NCBI RefSeq assembly: GCF_937936435.1
Contig: NZ_CALDDG010000047.1
Coordinates: 1 to 34,679 of the forward strand
DNA length: 34,679 nt
Direction of reading: 5' to 3'
Origin: an uncultured Sulfuricurvum sp.
GTDB lineage: Bacteria > Campylobacterota > Campylobacteria > Campylobacterales > Sulfurimonadaceae
The first letter of the stretch is position 1; every line of letters starts with the position of its first letter. The notes under the pieces are model-generated. The model saw nothing but the letters and a program-made list of their open reading frames with translations, ran no database searches and was not told the DNA's origin. Shown piece by piece: positions 9,018-16,236 of the stretch. Position numbers and translations under genes: made by a program.

Positions 9018-9519
9018 CGGTTTCGCTCTGCTGAATGATCTGCATTTTTTCGACGAGTTTTTAAAGCAAAGCGACTATACCATAGCGGGATTCAGCTACG
9101 GTGCGATAAAAGCGGCGCGGTATGCCGCCGAATCGCGAGAACGAATCGATACGCTTCAACTCTTTTCACCCGCTTTTTTTCAGACAAAGAAAGAGTCTTT
9201 CAAACGACTTCAGATCGGGGGCTATACTAAAGATCCCGAAGGGTACATCCAAAAATTTTTGGAAGGGTGTTTTGCTCCATGTGTTGTGCAGGCAATCTCT
9301 ACGGGGGGAGATACGTTAGATCAGCTTAATGAATTGCTCTCTTTTGTATGGACGGATACCTTGATGGAGACGATCCGATCCAAAGGGATTCGTATCGAGG
9401 TGTATCTGGGGCTGGAAGACCGCATTATTGACGTCGAAGGATCACGAACGTTTTTCATCCCCCATGCGACTGTCACATCGATCAAAAAAGCCAACCATTT
9501 TTTACAGGAGTGTTTATGA
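9004..9519 (+). CDS. bioV: Pimeloyl-ACP methyl ester esterase BioV
   Basis: Removes the methyl ester from pimeloyl-ACP methyl ester, ending pimelate synthesis for biotin; it does the job of BioH. The 171-residue alpha/beta-hydrolase is short, as in the Helicobacter BioV I know, and starts MKFYSGF. The nucleophile elbow is GFSYG (29-33, Ser31), the acid is probably D139 (GLEDRII), and the histidine is H165 (ANHFL). It overlaps the FtsH-like gene by 14 bases and mogA by four (ATGA), so it lies inside the aroB-mogA run and not beside other biotin genes in this window. Confidence 0.88.
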   Translation: MKFYSGFALLNDLHFFDEFLKQSDYTIAGFSYGAIKAARYAAESRERIDTLQLFSPAFFQTKKESFKRLQIGGYTKDPEGYIQKFLEGCFAPCVVQAISTGGDTLDQLNELLSFVWTDTLMETIRSKGIRIEVYLGLEDRIIDVEGSRTFFIPHATVTSIKKANHFLQECL

Positions 9520-10046
9520 AACCTATCAAAATCGGAGTAATCACCGCATCAGATCGTGCGAGTGCGGGAATTTATGAGGATATATCCGGTGTTGCGATCC
9601 AGGATACGATGAAAGCGTATCTGAAATCGGAGCATGAGATTGTCTATCGCTGCATACCCGACGAGCAAGGGATGATCGAATCAACAATGATAGAACTGTG
9701 CGATCAGGAAGGGTGTTGTCTTGTCGTTACGACGGGGGGAACGGGCCCCGCGAAGCGCGACGTGACCCCTGAAGCGACCGAAAACGTCTGCGAGAAGATG
9801 ATGCCGGGCTTCGGTGAGTTGATGCGTCAAGTGAGTCTCAAATACGTTCCGACGGCGATCCTTTCGCGTCAGACTGCGGGGATTCGGGGAAATAGCCTGA
9901 TTATCAATCTGCCGGGCAAACCCAAATCGATTCGTGAATGTCTGGATGCCGTATTCCCTGCGGTACCGTATTGTATCGATCTGATCGAGGGGCCGTATCT
10001 GGAGTGTAACGAAGAGGTTATCAAAGCGTTTCGACCGAAACAATAA
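9516..10046 (+). CDS. mogA: Molybdopterin adenylyltransferase MogA
   Basis: Adenylylates molybdopterin before molybdate insertion, in molybdenum-cofactor synthesis. It is 176 residues, starting MKPIKIGVITASDRASAG. The MoCF-type motif TTGGTGPAKRDVTPEAT and the later GIRGNSLIINLPGKPKSI are both typical of MogA. The ATG at 9516 is preferred because AGGAG lies five bases before it; a GTG six bases earlier is also in frame. The first bases overlap the bioV stop. It implies that the organism makes molybdoenzymes. Confidence 0.95.
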   Translation: MKPIKIGVITASDRASAGIYEDISGVAIQDTMKAYLKSEHEIVYRCIPDEQGMIESTMIELCDQEGCCLVVTTGGTGPAKRDVTPEATENVCEKMMPGFGELMRQVSLKYVPTAILSRQTAGIRGNSLIINLPGKPKSIRECLDAVFPAVPYCIDLIEGPYLECNEEVIKAFRPKQ

Positions 10047-10054
10047 GGTCTATT

Positions 10055-10906
10055 ATGGCAAGGGTCATCTTCTATATACTTTTTGTCGCAACCACCCTAT
10101 TTGCGCAATCCAGTGTCTGGAAAGTCAGTGACGCCCACCACACACTGTTTTTGGGCGGAACAATCCATGTCCTTCGAGGCTCCGATTACCCTTTGCCTGA
10201 AGAGTTCGATAAGGCATATGCACAATCGGACTTTGTGGTGTTCGAGACGGATATAGCCCTTTCTCAAAGCCGAACGTTTGGAATGATGTTGGCTAAAAAG
10301 ATGCTTTTACCGCCGGAGCAGACATTATCTCAGTTCCTTACTCCCCAAACCTATCGTAAATTGAGCGATTATCTCGCTTCTGAGGGGTATTCTAATGCCC
10401 TTTATGAGTATATGCAGCCGTGGGCACTGATGATGACACTGACCCAAACAACGCTTGGGAAGATGGGAATCGACCAAAACGGCGTAGATATTTTTTATGC
10501 ACAGCGTGCACTCAAGGATCACAAACCGCAAAAATATCTGGAGTCGGTTGAAGAACAGCTCGCGATCATTTCCGAAATCGGAAAAGGGGAAGAGGATGTT
10601 TTGGTGGAACAGACCCTCCGCGACATGCGGGAATTGAATGAGACCATGGCGTGGATGGTGAGGGATTGGAGAGAGGGGAAAACCAAACGGCTGGAAGATG
10701 AAATGGTGAATCAGATGCTGGAAGAATCTCCGAAGATGTACCGGTTGATCTTAAAAGATCGTAATGATGCATGGATGCCGAAATTACGTTCGATGATGGA
10801 TGAGGGGAAAATTGGGTTCGTCCTTGTGGGAACGATGCATTTGCTGGGATCCGATGGACTGTTGGAACGGTTTCGGAAGATGGGGTACCGCATCGAGCCG
10901 CTTTAG
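10055..10906 (+). CDS. TraB/GumN family protein
   Basis: A 283-residue exported protein: signal peptide about 1-18 (ending TLFAQ), then a TraB/GumN domain. The two family hallmarks are seen, GGTIHVL (34-40) near the start and VGTMHLLG near the end, with an acidic FETD stretch between them. By analogy to Tiki proteins these GxxH motifs may form a metalloprotease site, but the bacterial function is not established. It follows mogA by eight bases with an AAGG ribosome site. Its stop lies five bases from the convergent ClC gene. Confidence 0.85.
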   Translation: MARVIFYILFVATTLFAQSSVWKVSDAHHTLFLGGTIHVLRGSDYPLPEEFDKAYAQSDFVVFETDIALSQSRTFGMMLAKKMLLPPEQTLSQFLTPQTYRKLSDYLASEGYSNALYEYMQPWALMMTLTQTTLGKMGIDQNGVDIFYAQRALKDHKPQKYLESVEEQLAIISEIGKGEEDVLVEQTLRDMRELNETMAWMVRDWREGKTKRLEDEMVNQMLEESPKMYRLILKDRNDAWMPKLRSMMDEGKIGFVLVGTMHLLGSDGLLERFRKMGYRIEPL

Positions 10907-10911
10907 TAGGG

Positions 10912-12318
10912 TTATACTGGATCATTTTCCTCTTTTTCGCTCTTCTTTGCCTCCCAGATAAACCGTTTATAGCGGAGTCTGCTCGGGAGATTTCTCACTT
11001 TATTGATGTCTTTCATATTTATGCTGATCGGTGTGTGCTGGATGTCGCTCCCCTCTCCGATCGTAATATTGTCCGCCTTTTTCAAGGCGATTTTTTGAGA
11101 CTGGAAGACGCTTCGGTGTCCGGTGATCAGAAAAGCGATGACCACGCTTAGTGCGGCATAGTTAGCCATATGGACACCGAAAAGTTCGACGGCCATGATG
11201 ATGGAGGCGATAGGGGCATTGGTCGTCCCCGCGAGGACGCTGACAAAGCCGAGTGCGGCGAACAGAGCGATATGATCTCCGATAAAATGGCCGAAAGCGA
11301 CGCCGCTGGTAGCCCCGACATAAAAGATCGGGGTAATGACCCCTCCGCTCCCTCCTGCACCCAGTGTGATAGAGGTAAAGAGGGTTTTGAGAATAAAATC
11401 GTACCAATGGACGTTTTCGGAGAGGAGCGCTTTAGGATCAAGGCAGTTGGTGATCGTAGTGAGCCCGAGCCCCAGATATTTTTCGGATACGAGCAGCGAT
11501 ACGGCAATCATGATCAAGCCGGCAACGAAAGCTTTCAAATAGCGGTTGTAGGGGATAGAACGTATCCAGGTTTCGATCTGATTGACCGTCGTGATGAAAG
11601 CGTCCGATACCATTCCGAAAAAGATACCGGCAACGATGACTTGGGAGATGAGGGTCAAATCCAGATGGAACGAACGGTAAAAATTGATATCGTAATACGC
11701 GTATTCGATTCCAAAAAACTGAGCCGTCGTAAAAGCGGCAAAACCTGCGATGAAAGAGGGGAGAAGGACATCGTACATAATGACACCGATGATCAAGACC
11801 TCGATTCCGAAAATGGCACCGGCAATCGGTGTGCCGAATACCGAGGCAAATCCGGCACTGATTCCGCAGATCACCAGTTTTTTACGATCCTGTTTGGAAA
11901 ATTTTAACAAAGTCGCCACAAACGATGCCGCACCTGCTCCTATCTGCGCCCCTGGGCCTTCTTTTCCGACAGATCCTCCTGAAAAAATGGTCAAAACGGT
12001 GGCAATCAGTTTGATCGGGACTACTTTTACATTGATATAACCGTCTTGTTTATGAATGGCCTCGATCACCTTCTCGGTGCCGTGCCCGGTAGCGTTTCGC
12101 TCAAAAGTCCGGACGATCCAGACCGTTAGCATTAGAGCGAAGGGGAGGGTAAAGTAAAAAGCAAAGGGGAGAAGGCCTCGTGCGTCTTGTGCGGCGTGAA
12201 GTGTTTTGATAAAAATAGACATCAAAAAACCGATCATAATACCGGTTGCGGAGGAGAGAATCAACCATTTGGAAACACTGAAAAAGATGACGGTCTGTTC
12301 GGTAATATGTTTTTTCAC
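10912..12318 (-). CDS. ClC-family chloride channel/antiporter
   Basis: A 468-residue polytopic membrane protein that moves Cl- (or a related anion), perhaps in exchange for H+. The ClC signatures are present: GHGTEKV (78-84) at the GSGIP position, GKEGP (118-122) with the gating glutamate E120, and GSGGVITP for the GxFxP motif. It lacks the GREGT signature of fluoride-type CLC-F proteins. No C-terminal CBS pair is seen. The start is GTG with a weak ribosome site. A TATAAT box lies 31 bases upstream, so it can be transcribed apart from sdhABE. It is convergent with the TraB gene with only five bases between the stops. Confidence 0.93.
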   Translation of the reverse strand: MKKHITEQTVIFFSVSKWLILSSATGIMIGFLMSIFIKTLHAAQDARGLLPFAFYFTLPFALMLTVWIVRTFERNATGHGTEKVIEAIHKQDGYINVKVVPIKLIATVLTIFSGGSVGKEGPGAQIGAGAASFVATLLKFSKQDRKKLVICGISAGFASVFGTPIAGAIFGIEVLIIGVIMYDVLLPSFIAGFAAFTTAQFFGIEYAYYDINFYRSFHLDLTLISQVIVAGIFFGMVSDAFITTVNQIETWIRSIPYNRYLKAFVAGLIMIAVSLLVSEKYLGLGLTTITNCLDPKALLSENVHWYDFILKTLFTSITLGAGGSGGVITPIFYVGATSGVAFGHFIGDHIALFAALGFVSVLAGTTNAPIASIIMAVELFGVHMANYAALSVVIAFLITGHRSVFQSQKIALKKADNITIGEGSDIQHTPISINMKDINKVRNLPSRLRYKRFIWEAKKSEKEENDPV

Positions 12319-12349
12319 AAATTAGTCTTTAAGGGGAAGGGGTTTTTTG

Positions 12350-12355
12350 ATTATA
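12350..12355 (-). promoter_or_regulatory. Candidate -10 box for the ClC gene
   Basis: TATAAT on the minus strand (GGCTATAATC), 31 bases upstream of the GTG start, in the 145-base gap after sdhE. Confidence 0.5.
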
Positions 12356-12436
12356 GCCCACTAGGGTAAATTGACAGACACGAGTTCAAAAAAAATGAGT
12401 TCGATTAAAATGAAAGAGAAAGACGAAGAAACCTGC

Positions 12437-12457
12437 TTTTCTCCAGAAAGGAGAAAA
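12437..12457 (-). terminator. Hairpin downstream of sdhE
   Basis: An 8-bp perfect stem (TTTTCTCC / GGAGAAAA) with a 5-base loop, seven bases after the sdhE stop. It could end sdhABE transcription or stabilise its 3' end. No clean U-tract follows on the minus strand, so a classical intrinsic terminator is not proven. Confidence 0.35.
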
Positions 12458-12463
12458 AGTGAT

Positions 12464-13348
12464 TTAAGAGACGAAATTGACTTTGGTAACGTGGTGGTTA
12501 AGACCAAGTTCGGCAGGAGTGCACCCAAGTGCCAGACCGACCATTTGCTGCATATGCAGGACAGGGAGTGAGACTTCACGACCGATAGCAACAGAAGCAT
12601 GATGCGTTTGGGTATCGAGTTTAAGGTGACAGAGAGGGCACGGAGTGACCATCCAGTCCGCATTGGCATCCATTGCACCGGCTACGGCGTTACCGGTTAG
12701 GATCGCAGCGGTACGAGGTGCCTGAAGCTCTGCATGAAAACCGCAGCATTTGTTTTTCTCGGCGTAATCGACATTGACACCGCCGCAGGCAATGATAAGA
12801 TCATCGAGAGAGGTAGGTGAATAGGCATTTTCAGGACTTTTATGCGTTTCGTTTTGAAGCTCTGAAGGGCGGATATTGTGACATCCGTAGAAAGGGGCAA
12901 TATTGAATTGGCTCAACGGTGTCACTACCATCTCTTTGATTTTATCCAAACCGAAATCATCGATAATAGCATATAAGAAATGAGTGATTTGCGAAGTGCC
13001 TTTGTACTCCAAACCGACTTCTGCGAGTTTTGCGTTTACTTGCGCTTTTAACTCTGCATTGTGATCAAGACGGTGTTTGGTCATAGCCGTGTTGAGCTGA
13101 CACGTATTACAGATGGTAACCATCGTCAATCCGTGTTTTTCGGCATATGCGATGTTACGTGCATTTAAAACCAAAGATAAAAAGTCATCATAATCTTGTA
13201 GGTGTGAAGCACCGCAGCATGACGCTTCGGTGAGTTCTACCAGCTCGATGCCCAATTTTTTTGCAACGGCCAAAGTCGACATCATCTGCTCGGGCGTACT
13301 CTCTTTTGCGGTACAGCCGGTAAAAAGTGCATATTTTAATTTTTCCAT
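12464..13348 (-). CDS. sdhE: Succinate dehydrogenase/fumarate reductase subunit E (CCG domains)
   Basis: The quinone-side subunit of a type-E complex, homologous to MfrE of Wolinella and to the CCG subunit of heterodisulfide reductase. It has no transmembrane helix and presumably docks to the membrane. Two cysteine-rich CCG modules are visible: C12, C44-C45, C80/C83, and C156, C201-C202, C237/C240. They are expected to bind unusual [4Fe-4S] clusters. The 294-residue length is normal. The ATG has GGAG upstream, and sdhB ends ten bases before it. In Campylobacter the equivalent gene was long annotated sdhC. Confidence 0.92.
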   Translation of the reverse strand: MEKLKYALFTGCTAKESTPEQMMSTLAVAKKLGIELVELTEASCCGASHLQDYDDFLSLVLNARNIAYAEKHGLTMVTICNTCQLNTAMTKHRLDHNAELKAQVNAKLAEVGLEYKGTSQITHFLYAIIDDFGLDKIKEMVVTPLSQFNIAPFYGCHNIRPSELQNETHKSPENAYSPTSLDDLIIACGGVNVDYAEKNKCCGFHAELQAPRTAAILTGNAVAGAMDANADWMVTPCPLCHLKLDTQTHHASVAIGREVSLPVLHMQQMVGLALGCTPAELGLNHHVTKVNFVS

Positions 13349-13358
13349 TGGGTACTCC

Positions 13359-14336
13359 CTAAAACTTTACTGTTGATGAAGATTTGATTAGTTTCTTGAT
13401 CTCATCTAATTTATCGGCTTTCGGCATATTCCATGGCAATACGATTTTACCTTTGGCAAACATTTTAAGAGCGACAGGGACATGTTTGAGCACACCGATA
13501 TTCCCCTCGGAATATCGTACGAGCTCACCTTCATCGAGAAGGCCATGTTTTTCGATCGAATGTGCGAATCCGACGGCATGGCGTGTTGCCACATTGTTTT
13601 TTGCGATACCCGCTTCAAATACCATATTATGCAGTTTGGTGATCTTTTCGATAGGATTGACCTCTTTCGGACAAACCTCCGCACACTCCATACATTTGAC
13701 ACAGTCCCAAACACCTTGAGCCTCTTGATTGACGACATGCAGACGTTCTAATGCAGCATCGTCGCGTACGTCGGCAGCAAAACGGTATGCTGCGGCAAAG
13801 GCTGCCGGACCGAAGAACTCTTCATTCACTTCAAGGGCAGGGCATGAGTAATGACAGGCACCGCATTGGATGCAGTAATCGGCTTCGAGAAGTTTCTCGG
13901 CATTGTGCGGGCTTACGAGGTGCTCTTGTGCCGGGTGTTCTTCGATATCGCTGACGAGATACGGTTTGACTGCCGTATGTTTATCCCAGAAATCTTTTTT
14001 GTCAATGATAAGGTCTTTAATCACCCGTTTGGTACTAAGCGGCTCAATCGTGATTTCGTTTCCGAATGTTTCTACCAGATCAAACAAACGGGTTTTACAT
14101 GCCAATATCCCTTTTCCGTTCGCTTTGATGGCACAAACGCCGCAGATACCGTGGCGGCAGCTCCGGCGGTAAGAAAGGCTTCCGTCATGATCCCATTTGA
14201 TGCGGTTGAGGATGTCGAGGACAACCTCTTCATGTGTTACATCAAGAGTGTAGGTATTATAGTAAGGAAGGTAATCGGTCTCTTCGTTGAAACGAAAAAC
14301 TTTAAACGTAATTTGTTGCGATTTTATCGTATCCAT
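13359..14336 (-). CDS. sdhB: Succinate dehydrogenase/fumarate reductase iron-sulfur subunit
   Basis: The electron-transfer subunit between the flavoprotein and subunit E. Cysteines C60, C65, C68 and C80 bind [2Fe-2S]; CIQCGACHYSCP (C155, C158, C161, C165) binds [4Fe-4S]. The third site, CVKCMECAEVCP, has four cysteines (C212, C215, C218, C222), whereas classical SdhB lacks the second one and holds [3Fe-4S]; this suggests a second [4Fe-4S], as described for type-E enzymes. The ATG at 14336 with AAGGAAGAG upstream is chosen over an in-frame codon 36 bases earlier that lies inside sdhA. It is ten bases after the sdhA stop. Confidence 0.93.
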   Translation of the reverse strand: MDTIKSQQITFKVFRFNEETDYLPYYNTYTLDVTHEEVVLDILNRIKWDHDGSLSYRRSCRHGICGVCAIKANGKGILACKTRLFDLVETFGNEITIEPLSTKRVIKDLIIDKKDFWDKHTAVKPYLVSDIEEHPAQEHLVSPHNAEKLLEADYCIQCGACHYSCPALEVNEEFFGPAAFAAAYRFAADVRDDAALERLHVVNQEAQGVWDCVKCMECAEVCPKEVNPIEKITKLHNMVFEAGIAKNNVATRHAVGFAHSIEKHGLLDEGELVRYSEGNIGVLKHVPVALKMFAKGKIVLPWNMPKADKLDEIKKLIKSSSTVKF

Positions 14337-14346
14337 AGTCTCTTCC

Positions 14347-16059
14347 TTAGTATGATCGTGCTTTGATTTCATGGCGTCCGAGGGTCACGTCCATATAATC
14401 AAGATTAATGTTGCCGTTTTCATCCATGTAGGCCATGGTGTGTTTCAAGAACTTCTCATCGTCGCGTGTCGGGAAGTCTTCACGGAAGTGAGCACCTCGG
14501 CTCTCTTGGCGATTCAATGCACTGGCAACGATAAAGAGGGAATAATCGAGCATATGGCCGAATTCGATCGCCTCTTGAAGCTCCGTATTGAAGATTTTCG
14601 ATTTATCGGCGATACGGATATTTTTATAACGTGCACGCAGACCTTTTAGAATTTCCATTTGCGCGCTTAATGTTTCGGCACTGCGGAATACACCGGCATT
14701 ATCGGTCATCGATTGTTGCAATTCTTCGCGAAGAACGGAGACCGACTCCTGACCGTTATTGGTAAGAACCCACTCCATCTCATTGACCATACGTTTTGCA
14801 TCCGCAGCGGTAGCTTTGTGCAGTTCGATACTGTCGACTTCATCTACCATCGTTTTTCCGACGAATCGCCCGAATAAGAGTGCTTCGAGAACCGAGTTGG
14901 CACCGAGACGGTTTGCCCCGTGAACAGATGAACATGAACACTCGCCTGCGGCGTAGAACCCTTCGACAAATTCAGTATTGTTTTTGCGAACGTGACCGTG
15001 TTTGTCCATCGGAATACCGCCCATAGAGTAGTGTGCGGTTGCCGAGATCAAAATCGGTTCTTTAATCATGTCAAGTCCGAGGAAGGTGATCGCAAGATCG
15101 CGAAGTTCAGGAAGGCGTTCCATGATCTTCTCTTTGCCCAAATGGACAAGGTCGATGTAAACGGCATCTTTACGAGGACCGACACCGCGCCCTTCGCGGA
15201 TCTCTTGGATGATCGCACGGGCAACAACGTCGCGTGATGCGAGTTCCATTGCATTCGGTGCGTATTTTTCCATAAAGCGCTCACCGAGTGAGTTCAGAAG
15301 TTTTCCACCCTCACCACGTGCCGCTTCGGAGATCAAAACACCGTTTCCTGAAAGTCCTGACGGGTGGAATTGTACGAATTCCATATCTTCCAACGGAAGA
15401 CCGTGACGCGCTACGAGTGAAAGACCGTCACCTGTATTTGCATGAGCGTTTGAGTTGATTTTGAATGCGCGGGCGTATCCGCCGGTTGCGAACATAACCG
15501 CTTTGGCATTGAAAATCGCTTTTTCAGAATTACGGATGTTATAGGCGCTTACACCGTATACTTTCCCTTCGTTATACAACAAATCGGCGACATACCACTC
15601 GTCCCAAAACTCGACACCCTCACGGAAAGCTTGTTCATAAATGGTTTGAAGAAGGGTAAGCCCCGTGCGGTCTTTGGCAAAACAGGCACGCGGTGAAGAT
15701 TGGCCTCCGAACGGGCGTTGAGCGATCGTACCGTCTTCGTTACGGCTGAATGCGGCACCCATCCGCTCAACCCAGCGAATCGTTTCCGGCGCTTTTTCGC
15801 ACATAAACTGAACAACATCCTGATCCGCAAGGTAATCGGAACCTTTTACGGTATCGAATTCGTGTAACTCGACACTGTCGGCTTCGCTAAATGCAGCGTT
15901 GATTCCTCCTTGTGCAGCACCGGAGTGACTGCGCAACGGGTGTAGTTTTGTGACGACGGCAACTTTTTTGCCGGCTTTTTGCAATTCGCGGGCTGCAGCA
16001 CATCCGGCTAAACCAGCTCCGACGATCACCGCATCATAAGTATAAATGGGAATACTCAT
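14347..16059 (-). CDS. sdhA: Succinate dehydrogenase/fumarate reductase flavoprotein subunit
   Basis: The catalytic subunit interconverting succinate and fumarate. It has the FAD-binding DAVIVGAGLAG (9-19), H45 in RSHSGAAQGG as the likely covalent FAD histidine, and FVQFHPSG and HYSMGGI active-site stretches. The start at 16059 gives 570 residues and has a strong AAGGAAGG ribosome site; the frame is open 37 codons further up but that part shows no signal. Wolinella and Campylobacter MfrA carry a Tat signal and act in the periplasm. Neither start here gives an RR-plus-hydrophobic leader, so this enzyme is probably cytoplasmic and may serve as Sdh or as a fumarate reductase in the TCA or reverse TCA cycle. 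Confidence 0.93.
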   Translation of the reverse strand: MSIPIYTYDAVIVGAGLAGCAAARELQKAGKKVAVVTKLHPLRSHSGAAQGGINAAFSEADSVELHEFDTVKGSDYLADQDVVQFMCEKAPETIRWVERMGAAFSRNEDGTIAQRPFGGQSSPRACFAKDRTGLTLLQTIYEQAFREGVEFWDEWYVADLLYNEGKVYGVSAYNIRNSEKAIFNAKAVMFATGGYARAFKINSNAHANTGDGLSLVARHGLPLEDMEFVQFHPSGLSGNGVLISEAARGEGGKLLNSLGERFMEKYAPNAMELASRDVVARAIIQEIREGRGVGPRKDAVYIDLVHLGKEKIMERLPELRDLAITFLGLDMIKEPILISATAHYSMGGIPMDKHGHVRKNNTEFVEGFYAAGECSCSSVHGANRLGANSVLEALLFGRFVGKTMVDEVDSIELHKATAADAKRMVNEMEWVLTNNGQESVSVLREELQQSMTDNAGVFRSAETLSAQMEILKGLRARYKNIRIADKSKIFNTELQEAIEFGHMLDYSLFIVASALNRQESRGAHFREDFPTRDDEKFLKHTMAYMDENGNINLDYMDVTLGRHEIKARSY

Positions 16060-16089
16060 ACGCCTTCCTTGTTGATAAAATCTGTGGAG

Positions 16090-16095
16090 ATTATA
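16090..16095 (-). promoter_or_regulatory. Proximal -10 box of the sdhABE operon
   Basis: TATAAT on the minus strand (GCTATAATCTCC), 30 bases upstream of the sdhA ATG. It is one of two identical hexamers in this gap, spaced 37 bases apart. Confidence 0.5.
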
Positions 16096-16126
16096 GCGCG
16101 TGACTCCTTGGGCAAGATTAAAAAGG

Positions 16127-16132
16127 ATTATA
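16127..16132 (-). promoter_or_regulatory. Distal -10 box of the sdhABE operon
   Basis: A second TATAAT on the minus strand (ACTATAATCC), 67 bases upstream of the sdhA ATG. Together with the proximal box it suggests tandem promoters. Confidence 0.45.
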
Positions 16133-16181
16133 GTGGTGGATCGTGGGAGAAAGTAGTGGATGTTGTCCAAAATAGTAACAA

Positions 16182-16206
16182 ATTATGAGTAAATTTTACT
16201 CATAAT
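16182..16206. repeat. Perfect 12-bp-arm palindrome between the GGDEF-like gene and sdhA
   Basis: ATTATGAGTAAA and its exact complement TTTACTCATAAT flank one central T. It lies 30 bases after the stop of the degenerate-GGDEF gene and about 50 bases upstream of the distal sdhA -10 box. It may be a regulator's operator for sdhABE or an AT-rich terminator of the upstream gene. The sequence does not decide between them. Confidence 0.6.
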
Positions 16207-16236
16207 GGGTTAAAAAGTTACAGATAAAGGGGTTGA

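Noticed and set aside
11170..11907. A 245-codon open frame on the plus strand
   Set aside because: It lies wholly antisense to the ClC gene, is full of charged residues from reversed hydrophobic codons, and matches nothing I know. The ClC motifs are convincing on the other strand.
13851..14366. A 171-codon open frame on the plus strand
   Set aside because: It is antisense to sdhB, whose cluster motifs are unmistakable, and has no ribosome site.
16060..16170. N-terminal extension of sdhA as a Tat signal
   Set aside because: It contains an RR near its end (GRRM), but the FAD-binding domain begins directly after it, with no hydrophobic stretch between. The strong ribosome site belongs to the ATG at 16059.
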